This document shows, piece after piece, positions 18,478 to 26,340 of a stretch of 64,000 bases of DNA. Below the pieces are notes generated by a model. It saw nothing but the letters and a program-made list of their open reading frames with translations, was not told the origin of the DNA and ran no database searches. Where the stretch lies: assembly GCA_964415675.1 (NCBI GenBank), contig CAYQBG010000005.1, positions 62,001 to 126,000 on the forward strand, read 5' to 3'. Position numbers and translations under genes: made by a program. The DNA comes from UBA5336 sp964415675. GTDB taxonomy: Bacteria; Pseudomonadota; Alphaproteobacteria; Caulobacterales; Hyphomonadaceae. Every line of letters begins with the position of its first letter. Positions within the stretch are counted from its first letter, which is position 1.

Positions 18478-19905
18478 CTAACCTCTTACGAACAGATCCA
18501 CGGGCAATGCCCCAACCACCGCCCCACTGAGACATGTGGCCAGCGTCCCGGCGAGCAATGTCTTCCATGCAAGTTGCAGAAAGGTTTCACGCCGTGCCGG
18601 TTCGATGATTGTGAGGCCGCCAATCAGTATTCCCATGGATCCGAAATTGGCAAAGCCGCAGATGGCATGGGCGGTAATGATGCGGGTCCGGTCTGTCATT
18701 TCGCCTTCAGGGACCTGTGCGAGCTGGAGGAAGGCGACAAACTCCGTCAAAACCGTTTTTATCCCCATGAGCGCGCCGGAACGCGCCGCTTCCTCCCATG
18801 GCACACCAATCAGGTACATCAGCGGAGCAAACAGCCATCCGAGAAGGACCTGAATGGTCAGCGCCTCGTCGCCCGCCCAGTGATCCATAATGGCGAAGGG
18901 CGACAGCAATGCCTTGACGACCCAAAGGAAGACCCAGGCAAGTCGCTCGGCGACGGCTTCGAGCCATGATGCCCAGGCCGGAAAATCGATTGCCTGCGCA
19001 GTCTGCCACGGCGAAAACCCGGCCGCAGCGCCGAGCCATTGGAGGAGGCTGTTAACGAGGAACAGTAGCGCAAGCGCCGCGATCAGCATCGTGGCGATAT
19101 TGAGCACGATTTTGAGACCATCCGCCGCACCGGCGGCAAAGGCGTCCATGGTCGATTCATACTCGAATTCCGGCTCATGGGTGCGCTCGACGCTTTCCAC
19201 CTTTTCAGGAACCATGACGAGGGCCAGCGCGACAGCCGCTGGCGCGGCCATGAACGATGCTGTGAGCAGCTGAGCCAGCGGCTGGTCCATCACCGGCTCG
19301 AGAAAGGTGACATAAATGATGAGGACGCTGCCCGCGATCGTCGCAAAACCTGACACCATGAGGATGAACAGCTCCGAGCGCGTCATGCCCTTCAAATAGG
19401 GTTTCACCAGGACCGGCGCTTCCGTCATGCCCATGAACACATTGGCAGACACGGCCAGTGACGTCGCCCCGCCAATTCCCATCAGCCGGCGGAACACAAG
19501 TGCGAATCCTTTGGTAATCCAGCGCAGGATGCGCCAATGCCACAGAATCGCCGAGAGGGCAGCAACGACAATAACGATCGGCAGGATCTGGAAAAAGAAG
19601 AGCGGCGGCGCGTCGCCGGTCATGATCTCGCTGGCGACCTGATTGTCGCCAACATAGCCAAACACAAAGCCGGTCCCCGCACGCGTGGCATCTTCCAGCG
19701 TATCAACGATGATGTTTGCCTTGAACAGGGCTTCGCGGATCACAGGTACGCCAAACAGCAGGAGAGCGAACCCGAACTGCATCGCCGTAGCTCCGAGAAC
19801 CAGTTTCCAGGGAAAGGCCTGGCGGCGCTCGGACAATGCCCAGGCAACGGCATAAATCAGGATGATGCCGACAAATGCCCGGCCATTGTCCCAGCCCCAT
19901 TCCAT
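18478..19905 (-). CDS. Concentrative nucleoside transporter (NupC/CNT family)
   Basis: This inner-membrane symporter has 475 residues and 10 or more hydrophobic helices. Recognisable CNT segments include GATSLAVSANVFMGMTEAPV (first selectivity helix) and the C-terminal RTRIITAHAICGFANFGSMG with the conserved Gly-Phe-Ala-Asn-Phe motif. E. coli NupC is about 400 residues; the surplus here is mainly in the loop after residue 290. AAGGAGG sits 8 nt before the start. The TonB receptor begins 8 nt downstream, so outer and inner membrane uptake steps are likely co-expressed. Confidence 0.93.
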   Translation of the reverse strand: MEWGWDNGRAFVGIILIYAVAWALSERRQAFPWKLVLGATAMQFGFALLLFGVPVIREALFKANIIVDTLEDATRAGTGFVFGYVGDNQVASEIMTGDAPPLFFFQILPIVIVVAALSAILWHWRILRWITKGFALVFRRLMGIGGATSLAVSANVFMGMTEAPVLVKPYLKGMTRSELFILMVSGFATIAGSVLIIYVTFLEPVMDQPLAQLLTASFMAAPAAVALALVMVPEKVESVERTHEPEFEYESTMDAFAAGAADGLKIVLNIATMLIAALALLFLVNSLLQWLGAAAGFSPWQTAQAIDFPAWASWLEAVAERLAWVFLWVVKALLSPFAIMDHWAGDEALTIQVLLGWLFAPLMYLIGVPWEEAARSGALMGIKTVLTEFVAFLQLAQVPEGEMTDRTRIITAHAICGFANFGSMGILIGGLTIIEPARRETFLQLAWKTLLAGTLATCLSGAVVGALPVDLFVRG

Positions 19906-20039
19906 CGACCCCGCCTCCTTACGCCGGCAAACCGACGCGACGCTAGACGCTTGCCGCCAGAAATGGAAGCAGGCTCATCACACAGCTGGGCAGTCGGCCC
20001 CGAACGATAATTTGCGGGACCAGCCATTAGATCTACCGA

Positions 20040-20411
20040 TCAGCCCAGCTTGCAAACGCAGACCTTATGACCATCAGGGTCACGGAAATATCCGCCATAG
20101 AAAACGCCTGGCACGCGCTCGCCCGGAGCACCATCGTCGGTTGCGCCCGCATCCAGCGCGGCCTGGTAAGCCTTGTCCACCGTTTCACGGTCGGCACACG
20201 CCAGAGCCGGCATTACACCGTTTCCGCAAGTCGCCGGATTACCATCATAGGTGCCGCCGATGGCAAGCATGGGTGCTCCGGGCCCGGTGCCGTAGAAATA
20301 GAGCCGTTCATTGTCAAACATGCGCTTGGCGCCCAGCGCTGGCATGAACGCATCATAAAAGGCCAGCGCCTTCTCAATATCATTCGAACCAAGTGTTACA
20401 TAAGCCAGCAT
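20040..20411 (-). CDS. VOC-family (glyoxalase/bleomycin-resistance-like) protein
   Basis: The 123-residue protein has two beta-alpha-beta-beta-beta repeats. It opens MLAYVTLGSNDIEKALAFYD and ends GGYFRDPDGHKVCVCK, the usual VOC pattern with a metal-ligand-like region near the C-terminus. Members bind small molecules or catalyse glyoxalase-type or dioxygenase reactions, and the substrate cannot be named. AAGGAGGAAGATA directly precedes the ATG. It stands alone, separated from nupC by 134 bp with no visible gene, and faces away from the lipoprotein gene to its right. Confidence 0.85.
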   Translation of the reverse strand: MLAYVTLGSNDIEKALAFYDAFMPALGAKRMFDNERLYFYGTGPGAPMLAIGGTYDGNPATCGNGVMPALACADRETVDKAYQAALDAGATDDGAPGERVPGVFYGGYFRDPDGHKVCVCKLG

Positions 20412-20593
20412 TATCTTCCTCCTTGAACGATCTGGACGTCTTTATCGGTCGGCGTTGAGGCTCCGGCAAGCTTTTACGCAAGGTCAAATGCCTGTCTGGT
20501 GGGCATTGTCAGGCAAAGCCCTCTCAGCCGCTTGGTTGTTCGAAGGATGAAGTGCTAGCAATATCCAAAGCACGTTTCAGGAAGGATCCACTC

Positions 20594-20911
20594 ATGAACC
20601 CCAAACTTATAGTCCCTGCTGCGCTCATGCTGGCGCTGACCGGTGCATGCTCGCATTCCGGCGCAGGTGGCGGAAGCGGCAACTCGGCCCAGACGATCAC
20701 GATCACCGAGGATATGCGCGCCGAGATCCGCCGCCAGGGCCATGATCCGGATGAGGAAGTCTGCAAGCGGATGGAACCGACAGGTTCGACAATTCCGCAG
20801 AATGTCTGCGCAAGCCGCGTGGCCTGGTATGCACAGACCAAGGCTGCACGCGAGGGGACTGAGGAGATCCAGCGCGATGCTCTCAAGACAGGCGACCCCC
20901 GCGCAGGTTGA
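20594..20911 (+). CDS. Small exported protein with a conserved C-x(n)-TGS-x(n)-C motif
   Basis: The protein has 105 residues. A signal peptide (LIVPAALMLALTGAC) ends in a lipobox-like LTGAC, giving a probable lipoprotein, followed by a Gly/Ser linker. The mature domain carries EEVCKRMEPTGSTIPQNVC, a short two-cysteine motif that recurs in small exported alphaproteobacterial proteins without known function. AGGA lies about 9 nt before the ATG at 20594; the frame opens earlier at 20552, but those residues would precede the signal peptide. It faces away from the VOC gene and is followed 90 bp later by an SDR gene. Confidence 0.75.
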   Translation: MNPKLIVPAALMLALTGACSHSGAGGGSGNSAQTITITEDMRAEIRRQGHDPDEEVCKRMEPTGSTIPQNVCASRVAWYAQTKAAREGTEEIQRDALKTGDPRAG

Positions 20912-21001
20912 TACAACAGGTAGGGGACGACTGGCCGCTTGACGTTCACGTAAGCGGATGGTGTTTGGGCCGGGCTCAACAGACAGGAAGGAGCCCCTCC
21001 C

Positions 21002-21919
21002 ATGACAGATATCCGCTTCGATGACCGCGTAGCGATCGTCACCGGCGCCGGCGGCGGCGTCGGTCGTGCCCATGCGCTTGAACTTGCCCGCCGCGGCGCC
21101 AGGGTGGTCGTCAACGACCTCGGCGGCTCGGTCGATGGAACCGGCGGAAATTCAGAAGCTGCGGAAAAGGTCGTTTCAGAAATCCGGGAGATGGGCGGCA
21201 CAGCAATCGCGAACGGCTCGTCAGTAACCGATGATGCAGGCGTCCAGAAAATGATCGACGACACGATGTCGGCATTTGGCCGCATCGATATCATCGTGGC
21301 CAATGCCGGCATCCTTCGTGACAAATCCTTCTCAAAGATGACATTGGAGGACTTCCAGATCGTCCTCGACGTACATCTCATGGGATCGGTCAAGCCGTTC
21401 AAGGCGGCCTGGGAGATCATGAAGGAACAGAATTACGGCCGGCTTGTCGTGACGACCTCTTCGACAGGTCTCTACGGAAACTTCGGACAGGCCAATTACG
21501 GTGCCGCGAAACTTGGCCTTGTCGGCCTCATGAACACTCTGAAGATCGAAGGCGCAAAATATAACATCAAGGTCAATACGGTCTGCCCTATCGCGGCGAC
21601 ACGGATGACGGAAGGCCTGATGTCGCAAGATGCTCTGGACGCGCTTAAGCCTGAATATATTACGCCAGGTGTGATCAACCTGGTCAAGGAAGATGCGCCG
21701 ACCGGCATGATCCTGTCAGCAGGCGCTGGCGCTTTCTCCATGGCCGAGATCGTCGAGACCAAAGGCGCATTTGTAGGCGGAGGCGAGACTCTGACGGCCG
21801 AGGCCGTTGCGGCAAAATGGGACGAGATCACCGACCGTTCGCACCAGGAACACTTCGAATCAGGCGCAGGACATGGCGGCAATATTTTTGCCCGTGTTGC
21901 GGAAGGCCTCAAAGGCTGA
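21002..21919 (+). CDS. SDR, (3R)-hydroxyacyl-CoA dehydrogenase type
   Basis: This 305-residue SDR closely resembles the dehydrogenase domain of peroxisomal multifunctional enzyme 2 (HSD17B4) and its bacterial stand-alone homologues. The motif TGAGGGVGRAHAL is at residues 14-26, the family signature VVNDLGGSVDGTG near 36-48 and NAGILRDKSF near 98-107; the catalytic YGAAKLGLVGLMNTL follows a conserved serine in TSSTGLYG. It probably oxidises 3-hydroxyacyl-CoA in fatty-acid or sterol side-chain beta-oxidation with NAD. GAAGGAG precedes the start. It is monocistronic, ending before a hairpin shared with the convergent universal stress gene. Confidence 0.9.
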   Translation: MTDIRFDDRVAIVTGAGGGVGRAHALELARRGARVVVNDLGGSVDGTGGNSEAAEKVVSEIREMGGTAIANGSSVTDDAGVQKMIDDTMSAFGRIDIIVANAGILRDKSFSKMTLEDFQIVLDVHLMGSVKPFKAAWEIMKEQNYGRLVVTTSSTGLYGNFGQANYGAAKLGLVGLMNTLKIEGAKYNIKVNTVCPIAATRMTEGLMSQDALDALKPEYITPGVINLVKEDAPTGMILSAGAGAFSMAEIVETKGAFVGGGETLTAEAVAAKWDEITDRSHQEHFESGAGHGGNIFARVAEGLKG

Positions 21920-21975
21920 GCCCCGTCCAAGACGCCAGAGAGTTCCGAGAGCAGCTCGGTTAACACCCTCATGAA

Positions 21976-22007
21976 AAGGGCCGGCAACCACATGGCTGTC
22001 GGCCCTT
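21976..22007 (-). terminator. Intrinsic terminator for the universal stress gene
   Basis: AAGGGCCGGCA pairs with TGTCGGCCCTT (one G-U) across a 10-nt loop. On the minus strand the stem is followed by TTTTCATG. It lies 33 nt beyond the stop of the universal stress gene and may also stop plus-strand reading from the SDR. Confidence 0.75.
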
Positions 22008-22040
22008 CCAGCCTCTGGCAGGCATTGCTGAACAGCCCTC

Positions 22041-22466
22041 CTATCGTACGACCATGACCGAACAGGGCGCATCGCGGACGATGTGCGATGCGTGGGAGCC
22101 GAACAGGTGGTCCGTCATTCGCGGCTTGTGCGACGACATAACGACAAGATCGACATTCCGGTCACGACATTCCTCAAGAATGGCATGCTGAGGATGGTCA
22201 TGAGCGCGGAAAACAGGCATCATAGCAAAGTCATAACGAACCGCCATATCGCCCGCCCAGGCCTCGAAAATCTCTTGCTGTTCTTTAGGCGTATCGGTGA
22301 GATGTTTGCCGAGCGGATTGGCCGCAGTCATCAGGACAAGTTCAGCGCCGCTGGCGCCCGCAATAGCCACCGCAGTCTTGATCGAGCCGAGCGAATCATC
22401 GCGATGCCGCATATCAACAGGCACAAGCAGTCGCGTGTAATCGAGCATTGGTGAGGTGTTTGTCAA
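22041..22466 (-). CDS. Universal stress protein (UspA family)
   Basis: The protein has 141 residues and one Usp domain. It has the N-terminal strand YTRLLVPVD, the internal DLVVMSSHKPRMTDHLFGS close to the nucleotide-binding G-2x-G-9x-G region, and the C-terminal CSVMVVR strand. ATP-binding glycines are partly lost, so nucleotide binding is uncertain. I chose a TTG start at 22466 because GAGGAGG lies 5 nt upstream; the next ATG (22448) has none. The frame remains open much further upstream but shows no homology. Its terminator is the hairpin at 21976-22007. The cytochrome c gene ends 94 bp upstream, so co-transcription with the HD/cytochrome pair is possible. Confidence 0.85.
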   Translation of the reverse strand: MTNTSPMLDYTRLLVPVDMRHRDDSLGSIKTAVAIAGASGAELVLMTAANPLGKHLTDTPKEQQEIFEAWAGDMAVRYDFAMMPVFRAHDHPQHAILEECRDRNVDLVVMSSHKPRMTDHLFGSHASHIVRDAPCSVMVVR

Positions 22467-22560
22467 ACGGCCCTCCTCTGTTGACGTGGCAACGCGACCA
22501 GCCATCAGGGCGCGCCGCACAATGACCGTTCCGCCTTCGCGAAACCGGATCGTCTGTTGG

Positions 22561-22977
22561 TTACTCGTATTCGCTCTGAAGGAAGGCGACAAGGTCAGCG
22601 AGTTCGCCAACGGTGATCAGGTCCTTGTAATTGCGCATGGGTGAACTCGTCTCACCGCCCAAGCCTTCCTGGGCGAACCGACCGGCAACCCTGTGCGACG
22701 GATTTATGATGGACGTTGCAAGGTCACCAGCTCCACGAATATCGGCATCCCCAAGCGGGATCCGCATCTCGCTGGCATCCTCCATTCGCAGATCATCACG
22801 CCCTTCAATCACATGACAGTCATTGCAACCAAGCCGAGTAAAGGCTCTCTCGCCCGCATCGGCACGGCCTTCAGGCAGGACAAACCCGTCCAATGCCTCA
22901 TCGGAGGGCTGGCAACCGCCTGCGCAGAGCAGGAAAAGACCTGCACACATGATCCATGCCGGACGGTCTGGAGTCAT
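22561..22977 (-). CDS. Monohaem c-type cytochrome, probable lipoprotein
   Basis: The protein has 138 residues. A signal with lipobox-like CAGGC near residue 22 suggests membrane anchoring in the periplasm. The haem site CNDCH is near residues 51-55, and a candidate distal methionine lies in SPMRNYKDLITVGELADLV, typical of class I cytochromes c. Its ATG is only 2 nt after the stop of the HD-domain gene, so the two are translated together. An electron-transfer role for a periplasmic or inner-membrane partner is inferred; the direct partner is unknown because the HD protein lacks an export signal. Confidence 0.87.
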   Translation of the reverse strand: MTPDRPAWIMCAGLFLLCAGGCQPSDEALDGFVLPEGRADAGERAFTRLGCNDCHVIEGRDDLRMEDASEMRIPLGDADIRGAGDLATSIINPSHRVAGRFAQEGLGGETSSPMRNYKDLITVGELADLVAFLQSEYE

Positions 22978-22979
22978 GC

Positions 22980-23582
22980 CTACTCCCCGTCCGCCATCGC
23001 TTTCTTGTAGACAGAGCTTCTCGGCTTCTCGAAGATTTTCTCCACCATTGGAACAAAAGTCTCAAGGGGAGCGCTGTCATACGCGCTGTCAAAAGCATTC
23101 TGGTCGTAGAGGTGGCAGAATTGCGCTGTATATTCGAAATGCGGATGGCCCCGGAACTGATCGCGCATATCGCGGTCGAGCCCGAGATGGTGAAAGAAAT
23201 AATAGCCCTGAAAGATGCCATGATGCTGGACCATCCAGTGGTTCGCCTCGCTGACAAAGGGCTTGAGGATCGCTGCAGCAATGTCTGGATGATTGTGGCT
23301 GCCCAGCGTATCGCCAATATCATGAAGCAGCGCGCAGACGATATATTCCTCGTCGCGCCCGTCGCGCATGGCCCGCGTCGCAGTTTGCAGACTGTGTTCG
23401 AGCCGGTCTACGGGAAAGCCGCCAAAATCACCATTCAGCAGTTTGAGATGCTCTATCACCCGGCCGGCGAGCCCCTTGTTGAAGTCTTTCGCGTGCCCGG
23501 CAATGATGGCCCAATCGTCTGCCGTACTGTCTGCGAAAGTCTTGAAATGCGTTTCAGTCTGAGTGTTTTCGCCGTCTGCCAT
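22980..23582 (-). CDS. HD-domain protein, PhnZ/MIOX-like
   Basis: This 200-residue cytoplasmic protein has metal-binding histidines in LEHSLQTATRA, ALLHDIGD and NHPDI, followed by SEANHWMVQHHGIFQGYYF. That arrangement resembles the HD-fold mixed-valent diiron oxygenases (PhnZ, TmpB, inositol oxygenase) more than simple HD phosphohydrolases. The function could be oxidative cleavage of a small phosphonate or polyol, or an ordinary phosphohydrolase; the sequence does not decide. GGGAGG precedes the ATG. It heads a two-gene unit with a c-type cytochrome lipoprotein. Confidence 0.75.
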   Translation of the reverse strand: MADGENTQTETHFKTFADSTADDWAIIAGHAKDFNKGLAGRVIEHLKLLNGDFGGFPVDRLEHSLQTATRAMRDGRDEEYIVCALLHDIGDTLGSHNHPDIAAAILKPFVSEANHWMVQHHGIFQGYYFFHHLGLDRDMRDQFRGHPHFEYTAQFCHLYDQNAFDSAYDSAPLETFVPMVEKIFEKPRSSVYKKAMADGE

Positions 23583-23658
23583 ACTAACCTCCCTTATATC
23601 TGTCGTTTGATGCTTTCAGACTATCACGAAGTCCGCGACGGTTGAAGCAACCTTCCGA

Positions 23659-24132
23659 TCAGCCCCTGAGGTCAGCGCCCACATTCTCCAGCACGGCATT
23701 GATGAATTTCGCCTCCTGCCCGTCCTCGAAGAAGTCGTGGGCCAGAGAGACATATTCATCGATGATAATCGCATTCGCCAGTTCATGATGGATCAGGAAT
23801 TCCGCAGCCGCCGCCCTTAGTATGGCCCGACTCGTGGCGTCGAGACGCGACAGGCGCCACCCATCTGCGAGCCTTTCCAGGATTGCCGTGTCCACCCTGT
23901 CCTGATGTTCGATAACGCCTGAGACAATCGACCGGAACAGGTCCGGATCGGCCTCTTCGACCGGTTCCCCCTCAGGCCCCAATCCAAGCCGGTCTGCCAT
24001 GAATTCGCGGATAACCGCACTGGCGCCGCGTTCGGTCTGCTCCATCTGGTAAAGGGCCTGGACCGCAGCCAGCCGGGCACCTGCCCGCCGCGCCCTGATC
24101 ACTTCAAACGGCAGTTTGCGCAGCTCGCTCAT
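23659..24132 (-). CDS. nusB: Transcription antitermination factor NusB
   Basis: This 157-residue all-helical RNA-binding protein acts with NusE (S10) at boxA in rRNA antitermination. It carries the family pattern RRAGARLAAVQALYQMEQ near the N-terminus and IIDEYVSLAHDFFEDGQEAKFINAVLENV at the C-terminus (quoted in part only: EYVSLAHDFF and FINAVLENV). The ATG at 24132 overlaps the ribH stop as ATGA; a longer frame to 24171 has no support. The ribH-nusB linkage is widespread, and here nusB is the last gene of the glyA-nrdR-rib operon. Confidence 0.96.
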   Translation of the reverse strand: MSELRKLPFEVIRARRAGARLAAVQALYQMEQTERGASAVIREFMADRLGLGPEGEPVEEADPDLFRSIVSGVIEHQDRVDTAILERLADGWRLSRLDATSRAILRAAAAEFLIHHELANAIIIDEYVSLAHDFFEDGQEAKFINAVLENVGADLRG

Positions 24133-24557
24133 CCGACGAATTTCTTGCGCAGGGCCAGCATCGACAGACACGCCTGCGCAGCATCGCGCCCCTTATTCTT
24201 CTGCTTGCGGTCAGCGCGCGCCCACGCCTGATCCTGATTCTCGACTGTCAGGATACCATAGCCGATCGCGAGCCGACGCTCGACGGCCAGCGCCATGAGC
24301 CCGCGCGCGCTTTCGCCACAGACATAATCATAGTGTGTGGTTTCGCCGCGGATGACGCAGCCAAGAGCCACATAGCCATCATATCGCGAGCTGTCCGCTG
24401 CCATGGCGATCACACCGGGCACTTCGAATGCACCGGGGACAACGATGGTCTCGCAGATCACGCCAGAGGCGTCGAGCACCTCCTGTGCGCCGGCTTCGAG
24501 CTCGGCGGAGATGGTTTCATAATATCGCGAGGTCGCGACGAGGACTCTGTCGGTCAT
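24129..24557 (-). CDS. ribH: 6,7-dimethyl-8-ribityllumazine synthase
   Basis: The protein has 142 residues. It condenses dihydroxybutanone phosphate with the ribityl-diaminouracil to give lumazine, the penultimate step to riboflavin. Family motifs are VVPGAFEVPGVIAMAA (substrate pocket), ALGCVIRGETTHYDYVCGE with the catalytic histidine, and GYGILTVENQDQA. The length suits the icosahedral or pentameric enzyme. It overlaps ribBX by 4 nt upstream and nusB by 4 nt downstream. Confidence 0.96.
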   Translation of the reverse strand: MTDRVLVATSRYYETISAELEAGAQEVLDASGVICETIVVPGAFEVPGVIAMAADSSRYDGYVALGCVIRGETTHYDYVCGESARGLMALAVERRLAIGYGILTVENQDQAWARADRKQKNKGRDAAQACLSMLALRKKFVG

Positions 24558-25693
24558 ATCTGGTCTTCTTCATTATCATTGAGCCGTCGCCAGCCCTCTA
24601 TGGTGAGACCGTATCCGTCAAGCCCGGCCACACGGGTCGGCTGTGTATCGGACAGGAAGATCATCCTTGTCACGCCGAGTTCGCGAAGAATCTGCGCGCC
24701 GATGCCATATTCGCGCAGCGGCCTGTGCGGGTCAGGCGGCGTGCCGCTCTTGGCGCCAAGCCGGGAGGCAAGCGCATCGGGCTGCATGGTGTTGACGAAG
24801 ACGATCACGCCGGGTTCATCGGCGTCGGCGATGCAACTCATCGCCTTTTCAACAAGCCCCTGGCGCGGACCACGCTCCCCAAGTATATCGGCCAGCACAT
24901 CTGTTCGGTGCACGCGCACCAGTGTGGTTTCTCCGGGAACGATCGTGCCGTGAACAATCGCAATGTGTTCGGACTGGTCCAGAGCGTTGCGGAAAACAAC
25001 GGTTTTGAAGCCTGTGCCAAAAGCGCTGTCCAGAGGCGCCTCGACCCGGCGTTCAAGATAGCGGTCATTCTTCCGCCGCCATGCGATCAGGTCAGCAATC
25101 GTCCCGATCTTCAGACCATGAAGCTGCGCGAAGGCCACGAGTTCAGGCAGGCGCGCCATGGTGCCGTCATCATTCATGATCTCGCAGATCACGCCAGCCG
25201 GATAGAGACCGGCCAGCCGCGAGATATCGACGGCCGCCTCGGTATGGCCCGCACGAACCAGCGTCCCGCCATCGCGGGCAATGAGTGGGAAAACATGGCC
25301 TGGCGAGACGATGTCGTGATGATCCTTCATCGGGTCGATCGCCACAGCGACGGTTTTCGCCCTGTCTGCGGCGGAGATGCCGGTCGTCACACCTTCGGCT
25401 GCCTCAATCGAGACAGTGAAAGCAGTGCCCATGCTCTCGCGATTATCGCGGGCCATCATGTCGAGATTGAGCGCCCGCGCCCGCTCCCCGGTCATCGACA
25501 GACAGATCAGGCCACGGCCGTATTTGGCCATGAAGTTGACCGCTTCGGGCGTGGCAAAGCTTGCTGGAATCACCAGGTCGCCTTCATTCTCCCGGTCCTC
25601 TGCATCGACGAGAATGAACATCCGGCCATTTCGGGCATCCTCGATAATGTCATCGATTGAGGAGATCGCTCCATGAAACTCGTCCTGGCTCAT
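24554..25693 (-). CDS. ribB: 3,4-dihydroxy-2-butanone-4-phosphate synthase with degenerate GTP cyclohydrolase II-like domain (RibBX type)
   Basis: This 379-residue bifunctional-looking protein has an intact N-terminal RibB domain (about 1-205): FILVDAEDRENEGDLV holds the metal-binding acidic cluster, and RAGHTEAAVDISRLAG the histidine and second acidic patch. The C-terminal half resembles GTP cyclohydrolase II (REYGIGAQILRELGV, GLDGYGLTI). Where the zinc-binding Cys-rich loop should follow VRVH, it reads RTDVLADILGERGPRQG with no cysteine. Cyclohydrolase activity is therefore not expected and must be encoded elsewhere. This agrees with the RibBX variant known in many proteobacteria. It overlaps ribE and ribH by 4 nt each. 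Confidence 0.93.
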   Translation of the reverse strand: MSQDEFHGAISSIDDIIEDARNGRMFILVDAEDRENEGDLVIPASFATPEAVNFMAKYGRGLICLSMTGERARALNLDMMARDNRESMGTAFTVSIEAAEGVTTGISAADRAKTVAVAIDPMKDHHDIVSPGHVFPLIARDGGTLVRAGHTEAAVDISRLAGLYPAGVICEIMNDDGTMARLPELVAFAQLHGLKIGTIADLIAWRRKNDRYLERRVEAPLDSAFGTGFKTVVFRNALDQSEHIAIVHGTIVPGETTLVRVHRTDVLADILGERGPRQGLVEKAMSCIADADEPGVIVFVNTMQPDALASRLGAKSGTPPDPHRPLREYGIGAQILRELGVTRMIFLSDTQPTRVAGLDGYGLTIEGWRRLNDNEEDQI

Positions 25694-26319
25694 ACGTGCG
25701 CATCCCTTTCCGGCGCGTCGGCGCCGATCATCCGCGCGACATAGCGCGCCAGCATGTCGATCTCCAGATTGACCCTGTCACCCGGTTCCAGCTGACCCAG
25801 AGTCGTCACCTGCCAGGTATGCGGAATGATGGCGAGCTGGAAATCGCCATTCTCCAGCGCATCCGCCACCGTAAGTGACACACCGTCGATGGCGGCGGAC
25901 CCCTTCGTAGCGAAATAGCGGGCAATCGACGCTGGCGGACGGATTGTCAGGCGGTAGCTCTGCCCTTCAGGCGTGATCGATACCACTTCGCCAACACCGT
26001 CTACATGCCCGAACACGAAATGTCCGCCCAGTTCATCGCCCAGTTTGAGACTCTGCTCCAGATTCACACGGGAGCCTTCCTGCCAGCCGCCGAGAATCGT
26101 CTTCGACAGGGTTTCTGGTACCGCCTCGACGGTGAATCGGGCGCCACGCTCTCCCTCACCCTTCTCGACAACGGTGAGACAGACACCAGAATGCAGGATT
26201 GACGCCCCAAGCTCGATTTCATCCAGCGGAAAGCCGCTCTCGACCTCGAAGCGGGTCAGGCCGTTGCGATGCTCGGCCCTGGCGATCATTCCGACATCGG
26301 TGACAAGACCGGTAAACAT
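25690..26319 (-). CDS. ribE: Riboflavin synthase, alpha subunit
   Basis: This 209-residue protein has two lumazine-binding barrel repeats and dismutates two lumazines into riboflavin. Repeat 1 starts MFTGLVTDVG, with ASILHSGVCLTVVEK. Repeat 2 has FGHVDGVGEV and GSAAIDGVSLTVADA. The order and spacing are canonical. Its stop overlaps the ribBX start by 4 nt, and ribD ends 21 nt upstream. No FMN riboswitch is visible before it, so expression is probably from the operon promoter ahead of glyA. Confidence 0.96.
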   Translation of the reverse strand: MFTGLVTDVGMIARAEHRNGLTRFEVESGFPLDEIELGASILHSGVCLTVVEKGEGERGARFTVEAVPETLSKTILGGWQEGSRVNLEQSLKLGDELGGHFVFGHVDGVGEVVSITPEGQSYRLTIRPPASIARYFATKGSAAIDGVSLTVADALENGDFQLAIIPHTWQVTTLGQLEPGDRVNLEIDMLARYVARMIGADAPERDAHV

Positions 26320-26340
26320 TCGCGCCTCTCTGCTGTCTGC

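Noticed and set aside
24428..25660. 410-codon plus-strand open frame
   Set aside because: It lies wholly antisense to ribBX and ribH, which have unmistakable motifs. The translation shows no domain and only reflects third-position GC bias.
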